From Pseudonocardia sp. (GTDB lineage: Bacteria; Actinomycetota; Actinomycetes; Mycobacteriales; Pseudonocardiaceae), in NCBI RefSeq assembly GCF_029263155.1, contig NZ_JAJCYB010000032.1:1-64000 (forward strand): a stretch of DNA of 64,000 nt. Reading direction: 5' to 3'. Positions 35,436 through 44,387 of this stretch are shown piece by piece. The notes below the pieces were generated by a model. The model did no database searches. It saw only the letters and a list, made by a program, of their open reading frames with translations, and was not told the DNA's origin. The translations under genes were made by a program, and so were the position numbers. How positions within the stretch are numbered: position 1 is the first letter of the stretch; the number at the start of each line of letters is the position of its first letter.

Positions 35436-35645
35436 TCAGACGCTGCGCTTGGTGTGCGGGCGCGGGGCCCGCCCGTGACGCGTCGGATCGGCCTGCGGGC
35501 CGGCGTGTCGGGGTCGGCCCCCGAACGTCGCGGGCGCATCGGCCTTGCCCTTGGCCCTGCTGCGGCGGGCGGCCCGGTTGAGCGGGACGTCGGGCTGCTC
35601 GGGCTCGGTGGGCTCCGGGTTCTCGGACGTGCCCTGCTCCGACAT
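35436..35645 (-). CDS. Small basic actinobacterial protein
   Basis: A 69-residue protein with an acidic N-terminus and the segment PLNRAARRSRAKGK followed by an arginine/histidine-rich tail. Short proteins with a PLNRAARR core are widespread in actinomycetes and probably bind nucleic acid or ribosomes; the function is unproven. The ATG has AGAAGGAG upstream. Confidence 0.6.
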   Translation of the reverse strand: MSEQGTSENPEPTEPEQPDVPLNRAARRSRAKGKADAPATFGGRPRHAGPQADPTRHGRAPRPHTKRSV

Positions 35646-35698
35646 GTGGATCTCCTTCTGGGATGGGCGGACTGAGCGCGCGGCGTCGGCTCAGGAGA

Positions 35699-36021
35699 TC
35701 ATCGGTCGAGAGTAGCCGGGTGGCGCGGCCGCTTCCGCCCGATTTGGCGCCAGCAGCGGCACGAGCCGCTCGGCGTGTCTCCCGCCGGTGGACAGCGACG
35801 GCGCGTGCGGCGGCAGGCGGTGGCGGCACGACCGGCAGCGCGAGCGGCGCGGCGCGGCGCGGCGGTCGACCGCGAAGTCGCGCAGATCCGGCAGGCCACC
35901 AGGTACTCCTCCCGGACGGCAGGTTCAGCAGGCGGTAGGTGGTGGCCTGCGGCAGCGTGAGAGCCGCGGAGATCCCCTTCGACGTGACGCCCGGGCCCGG
36001 CGGCGGCAGCGGCTCGGTCAC
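35699..36021 (-). pseudogene. Degraded IclR-type regulator remnant
   Basis: From a GTG at 36021 the frame reads through a recognisable IclR helix-turn-helix (GVTSKGISAALTLPQATTYR, then LLN). The frame then shifts twice within about 40 bases; a second frame gives VREEYLV and a third LPDLRDFAVDRR, which together continue the family pattern. The effector-binding domain is missing. It is a broken regulator gene in a 670-bp stretch without intact genes. Confidence 0.5.
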
Positions 36022-36062
36022 GGCCCCGCCCGCCCGTCGCCCGGTGGCCCGGGTTGCCCCCA

Positions 36063-36117
36063 TTGCAGGAAGGCCACCTTCACGCAATCCCGTTGCGTGA
36101 AGGTGGCCTTGCTGCAA
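36063..36117. repeat. 55-bp palindromic repeat, copy 1
   Basis: Left arm 36063-36087 and right arm 36093-36117 form a 25-bp stem with one mismatch around a five-base loop TCCCG. A near-identical unit occurs at 47035-47089. Both are intergenic, as expected for a dispersed palindromic (REP/MITE-like) element. Confidence 0.75.
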
Positions 36118-36317
36118 CTCGGCCGCGGGCGCCTGACCCGGGAGTCCGACGGACTGGCCCATGATGCCCGTCGACCACACCGGCTTCACGCTCGAGCCGG
36201 TGGGCTTCCTCGACCGCAACCCCCGACGTCCCCCGCACGGGAGGCGACCACCGCGCCTGAGGCGTACCCGATCGGCGGACACGCCGAGTTCGCCGTGTCG
36301 GCACGCCGCCCGCGTCG
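36118..36317. other. Gene-free stretch downstream of the palindrome
   Basis: About 200 bases between the palindromic repeat and the XRE-cupin stop. Reading frames here look like chance frames of GC-rich DNA. Together with the IclR remnant it makes a decayed 670-bp interval. Confidence 0.35.
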
Positions 36318-36863
36318 TCAGGGGCGGGGGTAGCGGATCAGGAGGCCGGCGTGGACGTCGGCGCCCGGGGCGGCCCGATAGCCGTGCGCCGTGTCGGCGG
36401 CCCACTCCACGTGCTCGCCGGGGCCGGCGCGCAGCGGGGCGTCCACCGGACCGGCCTCCAACGTCCCGGCGAACACGGTGATGTGCTCGGTGACGCCCGC
36501 GTGGTGGGCCGGGGAGGTCTGGGCGGTGCCCGCGGGGAGCCACAGGCGGTAGAGCTCGTAGGTGACGGGGCCGTCGTCGAAGACGCGGAGCAGCTCCACC
36601 TCGACGGCGGCGCCGCGCACCGCGCCCGGGCCGACGAGCGCGGCCAGCGGCAGCCCCAGCGCCGAGGTGACGGCCTGCAGCGTCTCCAGGGTGGGGTTGC
36701 GGGTGCCGGCCTCCAGCCCGGACAGCGTGGCCTTGCCGACGCCCGCGCGCCGCGCCAGCTCCGAGAGCGACAGTCCCCGCTCCGCCCGCAACGCCGTGAC
36801 CCGCGGCCCGACCCCCGCCGCCCCGGCGGCGAGCGCCGGCCGACCCTCCGAGGACCGCGACAT
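36318..36863 (-). CDS. XRE-cupin transcriptional regulator
   Basis: A 181-residue protein with an N-terminal HTH (LSLSELARRAGVGKATLSGL, residues about 25-45) and a C-terminal cupin domain (HAGVTEHITVFAGTL, GPGEHVEWAADTAHGYRA). This family controls transport and catabolic genes, with the cupin binding a small ligand. It is divergent from the BenE-like transporter, which it probably regulates. A perfect 19-bp inverted repeat lies in the 134-bp region between them. Confidence 0.82.
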   Translation of the reverse strand: MSRSSEGRPALAAGAAGVGPRVTALRAERGLSLSELARRAGVGKATLSGLEAGTRNPTLETLQAVTSALGLPLAALVGPGAVRGAAVEVELLRVFDDGPVTYELYRLWLPAGTAQTSPAHHAGVTEHITVFAGTLEAGPVDAPLRAGPGEHVEWAADTAHGYRAAPGADVHAGLLIRYPRP

Positions 36864-36914
36864 CCGGCTATGGTCGCACCGTTCCGTAAACGGAACGCTG
36901 TAGCGGCCCCGATC

Positions 36915-36965
36915 GCAGTGGGGTGGCTTCACTGCAACCGGGTCGGAGTGAAGCCACCCCACTGC
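36915..36965. promoter_or_regulatory. Perfect 19-bp inverted repeat between divergent regulator and transporter
   Basis: GCAGTGGGGTGGCTTCACT (36915-36933) is repeated as its exact complement at 36947-36965 around a 13-base loop. It could be an operator for the XRE-cupin protein or a hairpin related to the 55-bp palindromes, which share a GGTGGC/TTCAC-type core. Confidence 0.55.
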
Positions 36966-36997
36966 AGTGCCGGTGGGGTGGGGGTGGGGAGGACGGT

Positions 36998-38197
36998 GTG
37001 GGGCGGGCGGTGTTGGCGGGGGTCGTGGCGGCGCTGGTCGGGTTCTCCGGCGCGTTCACCGTCGTGCTCGCGGGCCTGCGCGCGGCCGGTGCGGACGAGC
37101 GGCAGGCAGCGTCGGGGTTGCTGGCGGTGTGCCTGACCTCCGGCCTGCTGGCCGTGTGGCTGGGGCTGCGGCACCGGATGCCGATCAGCATCGCGTGGTC
37201 GACGCCCGGCGCGGCCCTGCTGATCGGTGCGGGGGCGCCGCCGGGCGGGTTCGCGGCCGCGGTGGGCGCGTTCCTGCTGTGCGGGGTGCTGATCGTCGTG
37301 GCTGGGCTGGTGCCGGCGCTGGCCCGCCTGGTGGCCGCGATCCCGTCGCACGTGGCAGGCGCGATGCTGGCCGGGGTGCTGCTGCCGCTGTGCCTGGCGC
37401 CGGTGCGGGCGGTGGCCGAGGTGCCGCTGCTCGCCGCGCCGGTCGTCGCCGTCTGGGTGCTGGTGGGGCGGTTCGCGCGCCCGTGGGCCGTGCCGGCGGC
37501 GCTGGTCGTCGCGGTGGGCGTCATCGTGGCGACCGGACCGGGGCCGGGCACCGGGTCGCTCGCCCCGGCGCTGGTCTGGACGGCGCCGGCGTTCGAGCCG
37601 TCCACGCTGGTCGGGATCGGGCTGCCGCTGTTCCTGGTCACGATGGCCTCGCAGAACGTGCCGGGGATGGCGGTGCTCGCGCAGTTCGGCTACCGCCCCC
37701 CGCTGCGGCCGATCCTGGGCACGACCGGGCTCGCCACGCTGGCCGGCGCCCCGTTCGGCGGGCACGCGGTGAACCTCGCGGCGATCAGCGCCGCGCTGGT
37801 CGCGGGTCCGGAGGCCGGGGACCCGGAGCGACGCTGGATCGCGTCGGTCAGCAACGGGGTGGCGCTCGCGGTGCTCGGCCTCGGTGCGGGGCTCGCCACG
37901 GCCGTCGTCGTCAGCTCACCGCCGGTCCTGGTCGAGGCGGTCGCCGGGCTGGCGCTGCTCGGCGCGCTCGCGGCGTCGCTGGCCGCGGCGCTCGGCGAGC
38001 CCGCGGGGCGGGAGGCCGCGGCCGTCACGTTCGTGGTGACCGCCGCGGGGACCGGGTTCCTCGGGCTGGGCTCCGCGTTCTGGGGCCTGCTCGCCGGCGC
38101 CGCGATGACCCTGCTGCACCGTCCCCCGGCCGCGGACCGCGCGCAGCGGGGGATCGGCGGCGGCGGTCGGGCCGGAACGGGGTCCACGCCGCCGTGA
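36998..38197 (+). CDS. benE: BenE-family benzoate-type membrane transporter
   Basis: A 399-residue protein with 11-12 hydrophobic helices across its whole length. The motifs ISIAWSTPGAALL and TMASQNVPGMAVL are typical of BenE (benzoate/H+ symporter) proteins. The GTG at 36998 has GGGGAGGA five bases upstream. No benzoate-degradation genes are nearby, so the natural substrate is uncertain. The divergent XRE-cupin gene is the likely regulator. Confidence 0.8.
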   Translation: MGRAVLAGVVAALVGFSGAFTVVLAGLRAAGADERQAASGLLAVCLTSGLLAVWLGLRHRMPISIAWSTPGAALLIGAGAPPGGFAAAVGAFLLCGVLIVVAGLVPALARLVAAIPSHVAGAMLAGVLLPLCLAPVRAVAEVPLLAAPVVAVWVLVGRFARPWAVPAALVVAVGVIVATGPGPGTGSLAPALVWTAPAFEPSTLVGIGLPLFLVTMASQNVPGMAVLAQFGYRPPLRPILGTTGLATLAGAPFGGHAVNLAAISAALVAGPEAGDPERRWIASVSNGVALAVLGLGAGLATAVVVSSPPVLVEAVAGLALLGALAASLAAALGEPAGREAAAVTFVVTAAGTGFLGLGSAFWGLLAGAAMTLLHRPPAADRAQRGIGGGGRAGTGSTPP

Positions 38198-38252
38198 CCC
38201 GACCGGCCCGCTCGGCCTGCCGCTGCGGGCGGGTCCACCTACCGTCGTGGTC

Positions 38253-39041
38253 ATGGAACTCCAGCACGAACGCCGCGGAAGCGGGTCACCCCTGGTACTC
38301 GTGCACGGACTGGGCGGATCCCGGCACTCCTTCGACCGGATCGTCCCCGATCTGGCCACGCAACGGGAGGTCGTGCTGCTCGACCTGCCCGGGTTCGGCG
38401 GCACCCCGCCACTGGCGGGTGAGCCGTCCGTGGCGGCGCTCACCGACGCGGTGGCCGGGTTCCTGACCGACCACGACCTGACCGGCGCCGACCTCGTCGG
38501 CAGCTCGCTGGGTGCGCGGATGGTGCTGGAGATGGCCCGCCGGGGCATCGGGCGGCACGTCGTCGCCCTGGACCCGGGTGGGTTCTGGAACGACCGCGAG
38601 CTCAGGGTCTTCTCGGCGTCCCTGCGCGCGTCGGTGGCGCTGGTGCGGGGCCTGCGCCCGGCCCTGCCGACGCTGCTGGGCAACCCGGTGGGGCGGACCG
38701 CGCTGCTCGCCCAGTTCTCGGCGCGGCCGTGGGCGGTCCCGGCGGCCACGGCGATCAACGAGGTGGCCGGCCTGGCGGACGCACCGGGCACCGACGCCAC
38801 CCTGCGCGCGCTCGTCGACGGGCCCCGACAGGCCGGGGCCCCCGCCGCGACCGCGCCGGGGCGCCTGGTCATCGGCTGGGGGCGGCGCGACCTGGTCACC
38901 GTGCCGGCACAGGCCGCCCGGGCCGCGGGCCGGTTCCCCGACGCCCGCCTGCACTGGTTCGAGCGCTGCGGCCACTTCCCGCAGTGGGACGCGCCCGCCG
39001 AGGCGACCCGGGTGATCCTGGAGGCGACCGTCGCGGCCTAG
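38253..39041 (+). CDS. Alpha/beta hydrolase
   Basis: A 262-residue alpha/beta hydrolase. The oxyanion segment is LVHGLGGSR, the nucleophile is in VGSSLGAR, and the C-terminal histidine is in RCGHFPQWD. All triad positions appear intact. The substrate is unknown; it could be an esterase or a C-C hydrolase. It follows benE in the same direction with 55 bases between. Confidence 0.8.
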   Translation: MELQHERRGSGSPLVLVHGLGGSRHSFDRIVPDLATQREVVLLDLPGFGGTPPLAGEPSVAALTDAVAGFLTDHDLTGADLVGSSLGARMVLEMARRGIGRHVVALDPGGFWNDRELRVFSASLRASVALVRGLRPALPTLLGNPVGRTALLAQFSARPWAVPAATAINEVAGLADAPGTDATLRALVDGPRQAGAPAATAPGRLVIGWGRRDLVTVPAQAARAAGRFPDARLHWFERCGHFPQWDAPAEATRVILEATVAA

Positions 39042-39051
39042 CCGTGGCCGG

Positions 39052-39603
39052 CTACGGCCGCCTGCCGATGAACGCCAGCAGCCGGGTCTGCTCGTCGGCG
39101 TCGGCGGGCACCTCGACCCGCGGGCCGTAGTGACCGCTGGTGCGCAGCATCTCGTCGAGCGGGAGCATGCCCTCGTAGAGCCGGTGTACCTCGGCGGGAT
39201 CGAGGCGCTCGTCGCCGCCGGTGGCGCGCGCGAGGTCCCAGGTGTGCAGGAAGACGTCGGTGGTGCCGATCATGTCCAGCGTCGCGGCGAACGTCCGGCG
39301 GCCCATCGGGGTGTCGCGCTCGGACGCGGCGACCGCCGGGTCGGACAACGCCGCGCGCAGGGTGGCGTCCAGCGCCGTCCAGGCGCCCACCGGGTCGTCG
39401 TCGACCGGCGGGATCGGGGCGCCGTCGATGCCCCAGCGGTCGTAGAAGAACGCCGGGATCCACTCGGTGAGGTGGCGCACCACGTCCCGGGCGGCCCATC
39501 CCGCGCACGGCGCCGGGGCGTCCCAGGCCTCCGGCGGGACCGCCTCGACCCGCCTGCCGAACTCCGCCGCGATCCACCCGTACCGGTCCTCGTGATCACC
39601 CAT
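39052..39603 (-). CDS. DinB-superfamily TIGR03086-like protein
   Basis: A 183-residue four-helix-bundle protein. The metal-binding histidines of DinB/maleylpyruvate-isomerase-like proteins are visible as VVRHLTEW and FLHTWDLARATG. Members of this family often use mycothiol, a thiol of actinomycetes, but the reaction here is unknown. It converges on the alpha/beta hydrolase gene. Confidence 0.75.
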   Translation of the reverse strand: MGDHEDRYGWIAAEFGRRVEAVPPEAWDAPAPCAGWAARDVVRHLTEWIPAFFYDRWGIDGAPIPPVDDDPVGAWTALDATLRAALSDPAVAASERDTPMGRRTFAATLDMIGTTDVFLHTWDLARATGGDERLDPAEVHRLYEGMLPLDEMLRTSGHYGPRVEVPADADEQTRLLAFIGRRP

Positions 39604-39658
39604 TGTCCGCCCCTCCCGAGCTGTCGTCCCGGGTTCCGACGTCAGTGACGCCCGGATC

Positions 39659-41653
39659 TCATCGGTCGGCCAGGCCGCGGCGGGTCAGCAGCGGTCCGAT
39701 CTCCGGGTCGCGGCCCCGGAAGGCCCGGTAGGCGTCCATCGGGTCGACGGCGCCGCCGCGGGAGAGCAGGGCGCGCCGGAACGCGTCGCCGTTCTCGCGG
39801 CGCAGCCCGCCGTGCTCGGCGAACCAGTCGACGGTGTCGGCGTCGAGCACCTCGCTCCAGATGTAGGAGTAGTAGCCCGCGCTGTAGCCGCCGCCGAAGA
39901 CGTGGTTGAAGTAGGTCGACCGGTACCGCGGCGGCGCGACGGCGATGTCGACGCCCGCCTCGGCCAGCGCGGCGGCCTCGAACGCGAGCACGTCGTCGAC
40001 GGCGTCGTCGGGGCCGAGCCGGTGCCAGGCCAGGTCGAGCAGCGTGGCCGCGAGGTACTCGGTGGTGGCGAAGCCCTCCCCGAAGCGGCGCGCCTCCCGC
40101 AGGCGCTCGACGACCTCGACCGGCAGCGGCTCGCCGGTCACGTGGTGGCGGGCGTAGTTCCCCAGCACCTCGGGATCGTCCAGCCACATCTCGTTGACCT
40201 GCGACGGGAACTCGACGAAGTCGCGCGGCACCCCGGTACCGGAGAACGTCGGGTAGCGGACGTCGGAGAGCAGTCCGTGCAGCGCGTGCCCGAACTCGTG
40301 GAACAGCGTGCGCACCTCCTCCACGGTGAGCAGGGTCGGCTCGCCGCGCGCGATGTTGAGCGTGTTGAGCACGATCGGGCGCGTGCCGAGCAGGTGTGAC
40401 TGGGTGACGAAGGAGTTCATCCAGGCGCCGCCGCGCTTGGAGTCGCGCGAGTGCAGGTCGGCCACGAACACGCCCAGCGGCCCGCGCTCGTCGGCCACGT
40501 CGAACGTGCGCACCTCGGGGTGGTAGCGCGGCAGGTCGTGGCGCTCGGTGAAGTGCAGGCCGTAGAGCTTGCCGGCGGCGTGGAAGACCCCGTCGTGCAG
40601 CACGCGCTCCAGCTCGAAGTACGGGCGCAGCGCGGCGGCGTCGAGGTCGAAGCGCTCGCGGCGCAGGCGCTCGGCGTAGAAGGCGCGGTCCCACGGCTCG
40701 ATCGGGAAACCTGCGAGCTCGGACAGCTCCGCGGCCTCGGCTCGGGCGTTCGCGACGGCGGGCGCGACCAGCTGCGCGAGCATCGCGTCGATCGCCTCGA
40801 CGGTGCCCGCGGTGCCGATCTCGACCACCCAGGACGCGTGGTTGGGGTGTCCGAGCAGCGCGGCCCGCTCCGCCCGCAGCGCGGCCGTGCGACCGACGAG
40901 CTCGCGGGTGTCGTTGCCGTCGCCGAGCGCGCCGCGGGTGACCGACGCGGTGTGCAGCTCCTCGCGCAGCGTCCGGTCCGTCAGCGACGCGAGCGCGGGC
41001 TGCCCGGTCGGCAGCACCAGCGTGATCAGGTAGGCGCCGTCGTGGCCGCGGTCGGTGGCGGCGCGGGCGGCGGCGGCGATCGCGTCGGCGGACAGGCCGT
41101 CGAGCCGGGCCACGTCGCGCACCAGCACCGCGGCGTCGTTGGCCCCGGCGAGCAGGCGGGCGCCGAACTCGGTCGACAGCGCGGACAGCTCGGCGTTGAG
41201 CTCCCGCAGCCGCTGCTGCTGGGCCCCGCCGAGCCGGACACCGGCACGGACGGCGTCGCGGAGATGGCGCTCCAGCAGCCGCCGGGACTCCGGGTCCAGG
41301 CCGTCGGCAGGCACCGCGTCCAGTCGCGCGTACAGCGCCGGGTCGAGCGTGATCGCGTCGGCGTGCGCGGCGAGCTGCGGCGCGATCTCGGCCTCGATCG
41401 CCCGGATGCCCGGCGTGCTGCACGAGGCGGCGAGGGTGAAGAACACGGCGCCGACGCGGCGCAGCGTGGCCCCGGAGCGCTCCAGCGCCTCCACCGTGTT
41501 CGCGAACGTCGCCGGAGCGGGATCGGCGGTGAGGGCGTCGACCTCCGCCCGCTGCTCGACCATCCCCGCCGCGAACGCGGGCCGGAAGTGCTCCTCGCGG
41601 ATGGCGTCGAAGTCGGGGAACGCGGGCGCGTCGGGCGAGAGGAGCGGGTTCAC
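39659..41653 (-). CDS. dcp: M3-family peptidyl-dipeptidase
   Basis: A 664-residue zinc metallopeptidase that would cut oligopeptides in the cytoplasm. The zinc site is FHEFGHALH, and the downstream glutamate lies in DFVEFPSQVNEMW; length and C-terminal GYYSYIWSEV fit Dcp/oligopeptidase A. The start is a GTG at 41653, divergent from the NUDIX gene with only 23 bases between start codons. Confidence 0.9.
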   Translation of the reverse strand: MNPLLSPDAPAFPDFDAIREEHFRPAFAAGMVEQRAEVDALTADPAPATFANTVEALERSGATLRRVGAVFFTLAASCSTPGIRAIEAEIAPQLAAHADAITLDPALYARLDAVPADGLDPESRRLLERHLRDAVRAGVRLGGAQQQRLRELNAELSALSTEFGARLLAGANDAAVLVRDVARLDGLSADAIAAAARAATDRGHDGAYLITLVLPTGQPALASLTDRTLREELHTASVTRGALGDGNDTRELVGRTAALRAERAALLGHPNHASWVVEIGTAGTVEAIDAMLAQLVAPAVANARAEAAELSELAGFPIEPWDRAFYAERLRRERFDLDAAALRPYFELERVLHDGVFHAAGKLYGLHFTERHDLPRYHPEVRTFDVADERGPLGVFVADLHSRDSKRGGAWMNSFVTQSHLLGTRPIVLNTLNIARGEPTLLTVEEVRTLFHEFGHALHGLLSDVRYPTFSGTGVPRDFVEFPSQVNEMWLDDPEVLGNYARHHVTGEPLPVEVVERLREARRFGEGFATTEYLAATLLDLAWHRLGPDDAVDDVLAFEAAALAEAGVDIAVAPPRYRSTYFNHVFGGGYSAGYYSYIWSEVLDADTVDWFAEHGGLRRENGDAFRRALLSRGGAVDPMDAYRAFRGRDPEIGPLLTRRGLADR

Positions 41654-41676
41654 GGGTCCACCCTAGGGTCGGCGAC

Positions 41677-42087
41677 ATGGCTCAGGTGCGCGTCGGGGTG
41701 GCGGCGGTCGTCGCCGACGGGGACCGCTGGCTGGTGCTGCGCCGCCACGGTGCGCACGGCGCCGGGACCTGGGGGCTGCCGGGTGGGCACCAGGAGTTCG
41801 GGGAGTCGCCCGAGCGGACCGCGGTGCGCGAGGTGGCCGAGGAGACCGGGCTGGCCGTGGTCGCCACCGCCCGGCTGGGCTTCACCGACGACCCGATGCC
41901 CGAGATCGGGCGGCACTACGTGACGCTGTTCGTCGCCTGCACGGTGACGGGCGGGCGGGCGCGGGTCGCGGAGCCGGACAAGGCGTCGGAGCTGGCCTGG
42001 ATGACACCCGACGAGCTGCGCGGCCGCGACGACGTCTTCGCCCCGCTGCGCCGGTTCCTGCAGCCCGCCCGGCCGATCGGCGATTGA
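41677..42087 (+). CDS. NUDIX hydrolase
   Basis: A 136-residue protein with an intact NUDIX box (GGHQEFGESPERTAVREVAE followed by ETGL) that binds metal and hydrolyses nucleoside diphosphate-linked substrates. The compact size and the following hydrophobic strand fit MutT/YmfB-type NTP or nucleotide-sugar hydrolases. The substrate is unknown. Confidence 0.88.
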   Translation: MAQVRVGVAAVVADGDRWLVLRRHGAHGAGTWGLPGGHQEFGESPERTAVREVAEETGLAVVATARLGFTDDPMPEIGRHYVTLFVACTVTGGRARVAEPDKASELAWMTPDELRGRDDVFAPLRRFLQPARPIGD

Positions 42088-42138
42088 CCGTCCGCGGCGG
42101 CCCGGACGACAATCCGACCGACGGAGGAGGGCGGTCGC

Positions 42139-43092
42139 ATGACGGTCTGGGACGTCACTGCGCGGCCCGACCACGAGCAGTTCGGCTACTGGCACGAGGT
42201 GATCTGCCAGGCGTTCGTCCCGCTGACCCCGCACCGCACCGACGACGCTCCCGGGTTCGCCGCGCGGGTGGAGACGCGCCCGCTGCACCGGGTCGTGCGC
42301 GCGCACATCCGGTCCCGACCGCAGCGCACCACGCACGGCCCGTCCGAGGTCTCCCGCACCGACGGTGCGTACTACTTCGTGAACCTGCAGGTCGCGGGCC
42401 GCTGCGCGGTGCGGCAGGGCGCCACGGAGTCGGTGGTCGGACCGGGCCAGTTCACGGTGGTCGACACGAGCGAGCCCTACCACTTCGACTTCGACGCCCC
42501 GTGGCAGATGCTGTCCTACCGGCTCCCCCACGACGTGCTCGACGGACGCCCCAGCGCGCTGGGCCGGCGCCTGGGCGGGTGCTTCGACGCGGCCGGCCCG
42601 GGCCGCGTGGTGGCATCGATCCTCACGTCGCTCTGGGACGTCGACACCACCGCGGGCCCGGCCGCCGATCTCGAACACGCGCTGGCCAGCGCCGTGACGG
42701 CCACCGTCGCGGGCGGACCGGTTCCCGACCGGCCCCGGGACCTGCTGCGGGCCGCGGTCCTGCGCCACGTGCGCGGACGGCTCGGCGACCGGACGCTGTC
42801 GGTGCGCAGCGTGTGCCGGCGCTTCGGGATCGCGCCGCGCACCCTGCACGCGGCGTTCGCCGACGGGAACGGGTCGTTCGCGGCCACCGTCCGACGGCTG
42901 CGGCTCGAGCGCAGCGCGGCCCTGCTCGCCGACCCGGACACGACGGCCACGGTCACCGCGGTCGCGCTCGCCTGCGGGTTCGACGACCCGGCGTCGTTCA
43001 GCCGCGCGTTCCGCCGCGAGTTCGGGTGCACGCCCACCGAGGTCCGCCGCTCGGGCGGTGCCCGAACTGCACAGCCACCGTGCGCGCAGTGA
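42139..43092 (+). CDS. AraC-family transcriptional regulator
   Basis: A 317-residue regulator. The N-terminal AraC-binding-like domain (YFVNLQVAGRCAVRQG, GQFTVVDTSEPYHF) is followed by a double helix-turn-helix of about 100 residues (LSVRSVCRRFGIAPRTLHAAF and VALACGFDDPASFSRAFRREF). It lies upstream of the acyl-CoA dehydrogenase gene in the same direction with a 62-bp gap, so that gene is its likely target. Confidence 0.85.
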   Translation: MTVWDVTARPDHEQFGYWHEVICQAFVPLTPHRTDDAPGFAARVETRPLHRVVRAHIRSRPQRTTHGPSEVSRTDGAYYFVNLQVAGRCAVRQGATESVVGPGQFTVVDTSEPYHFDFDAPWQMLSYRLPHDVLDGRPSALGRRLGGCFDAAGPGRVVASILTSLWDVDTTAGPAADLEHALASAVTATVAGGPVPDRPRDLLRAAVLRHVRGRLGDRTLSVRSVCRRFGIAPRTLHAAFADGNGSFAATVRRLRLERSAALLADPDTTATVTAVALACGFDDPASFSRAFRREFGCTPTEVRRSGGARTAQPPCAQ

Positions 43093-43154
43093 CAAGACTG
43101 CGCGGCGGGCCGCACGGAGGCTGAGCTCCCCGACCCGTCGACGGAGGAGCACCC

Positions 43155-44387
43155 GTGGTCTCGTTCTCGCTGTCCCCCGAGCAGGAGCAGCTCACGCAGG
43201 TGGCACGGCAGTTCGCCGAGGCCCACCTGCGGGATCTCGCCGAGGCGGTACGCGCCGAGCCGGACCCGCCGCGCCGCGCTGCCCTGGCCCGCCCGGCGTT
43301 CGAGAAGGCCGTCGCGGCCGGGTTCCTCAAGGGGCTGATCCCGGTGCCGTTCGGCGGCGCGGCGGGTAGCGGTGTGGACGCGGCGATCCTCGTCGAGGAG
43401 TGGGCGGCGCACAGCCCCGACTTCGTCATCTCGATGGCCGGCCCGCTGATCGCGCTCGTCCCGGTGTACGCGGCGGGCACGCCCGAGCAGATCCACCGGT
43501 TCGTGGCGCCCTTCCTCGCCGACTCCGGTGCCCCCGTCGCCGCCATGGCCTACTCCGAACCCGGGGGCAGCGCGAACTTCGACGCCCCCGCCCCGGCCGA
43601 GGGCACCCGCACGACGGCCGTCCCCGACGGCGACCACTGGGTCGTCAACGGGCGCAAGGCGTGGGCCTCGCACCTGCCCGGTTGGGACGGCGACGGGCCC
43701 GACATCATGACCATCGTGTGCCGCGCCCCGGGCGGGGTGTCGGTGATCGTCGCCGAGCGCGAGCACCTCGCCGGCCACATCGAGGTGGAGGACTACTACG
43801 ACCTCCCCGGCCTGCGCGGCTGCCTGACCGCCCGGATCCGGCTCGTGGACGTGCGTGTGCCCCGGGCGAACCTGGTCGGGCGGGAGGGCCAGGGCGTCGA
43901 GCTGACCCGCGCCGCGTTCGTCGGCAGCGGGGCGTCCATCGGCACGTTCGCCGTGGCCGCGATGCGGCAGGCCTTCGACGTCGCGCTGCGGTTCGCGTGC
44001 ACCGAGAAGCGCGGCGGGGCCGTGCCGATCATCGAGCACCAGGCCGTCGCCGACGTCCTCGCCGACGCCAAGGCCCGCATCGAGGCCGTCCGGCTGCTGT
44101 CCTGGCGGGCGCTGGACGCGGCGCTGTCCCAGCACCCGTCCGGCCTGGAGTGGGCGCTGCACGCGAAGGTGCTCGGCTCGGAGACCGGCGTGGCGGTGAT
44201 CAACGATCTGATCGGGCTGGTGGGCGTGTCAGCCTACGACAACGGCTTCCCGCTGCTCCGGTACCTCCACGACGCGCTGGCCTACCCGGTCATCGAGGGG
44301 TCGAACATCGGCGTGCGGCGGCGGCAGATGCAGGCGCTGCTGCAGGCCGACGGCTACGACCCGCTGGCGGCGTCCGGCCTGGCGTGA
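43155..44387 (+). CDS. Acyl-CoA dehydrogenase family protein
   Basis: A 410-residue FAD enzyme. The FAD-binding loop region is AMAYSEPGGSANFD and the C-terminal segment YPVIEGSNIGVRRRQMQ holds the glutamate position of the catalytic base. It would oxidise an acyl-CoA; chain length is not evident. GTG start with GGAGGAG upstream. Its last 34 bases overlap the end of the convergent GMC oxidoreductase gene. Confidence 0.83.
   Translation: MVSFSLSPEQEQLTQVARQFAEAHLRDLAEAVRAEPDPPRRAALARPAFEKAVAAGFLKGLIPVPFGGAAGSGVDAAILVEEWAAHSPDFVISMAGPLIALVPVYAAGTPEQIHRFVAPFLADSGAPVAAMAYSEPGGSANFDAPAPAEGTRTTAVPDGDHWVVNGRKAWASHLPGWDGDGPDIMTIVCRAPGGVSVIVAEREHLAGHIEVEDYYDLPGLRGCLTARIRLVDVRVPRANLVGREGQGVELTRAAFVGSGASIGTFAVAAMRQAFDVALRFACTEKRGGAVPIIEHQAVADVLADAKARIEAVRLLSWRALDAALSQHPSGLEWALHAKVLGSETGVAVINDLIGLVGVSAYDNGFPLLRYLHDALAYPVIEGSNIGVRRRQMQALLQADGYDPLAASGLA

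Noticed and set aside
34403..35539. Minus-strand frame opposite the single-pass membrane protein
   Set aside because: Arginine/glycine-rich shadow frame spanning a terminator and a convergent gene end; the plus-strand frame has a clear membrane helix and a normal start.
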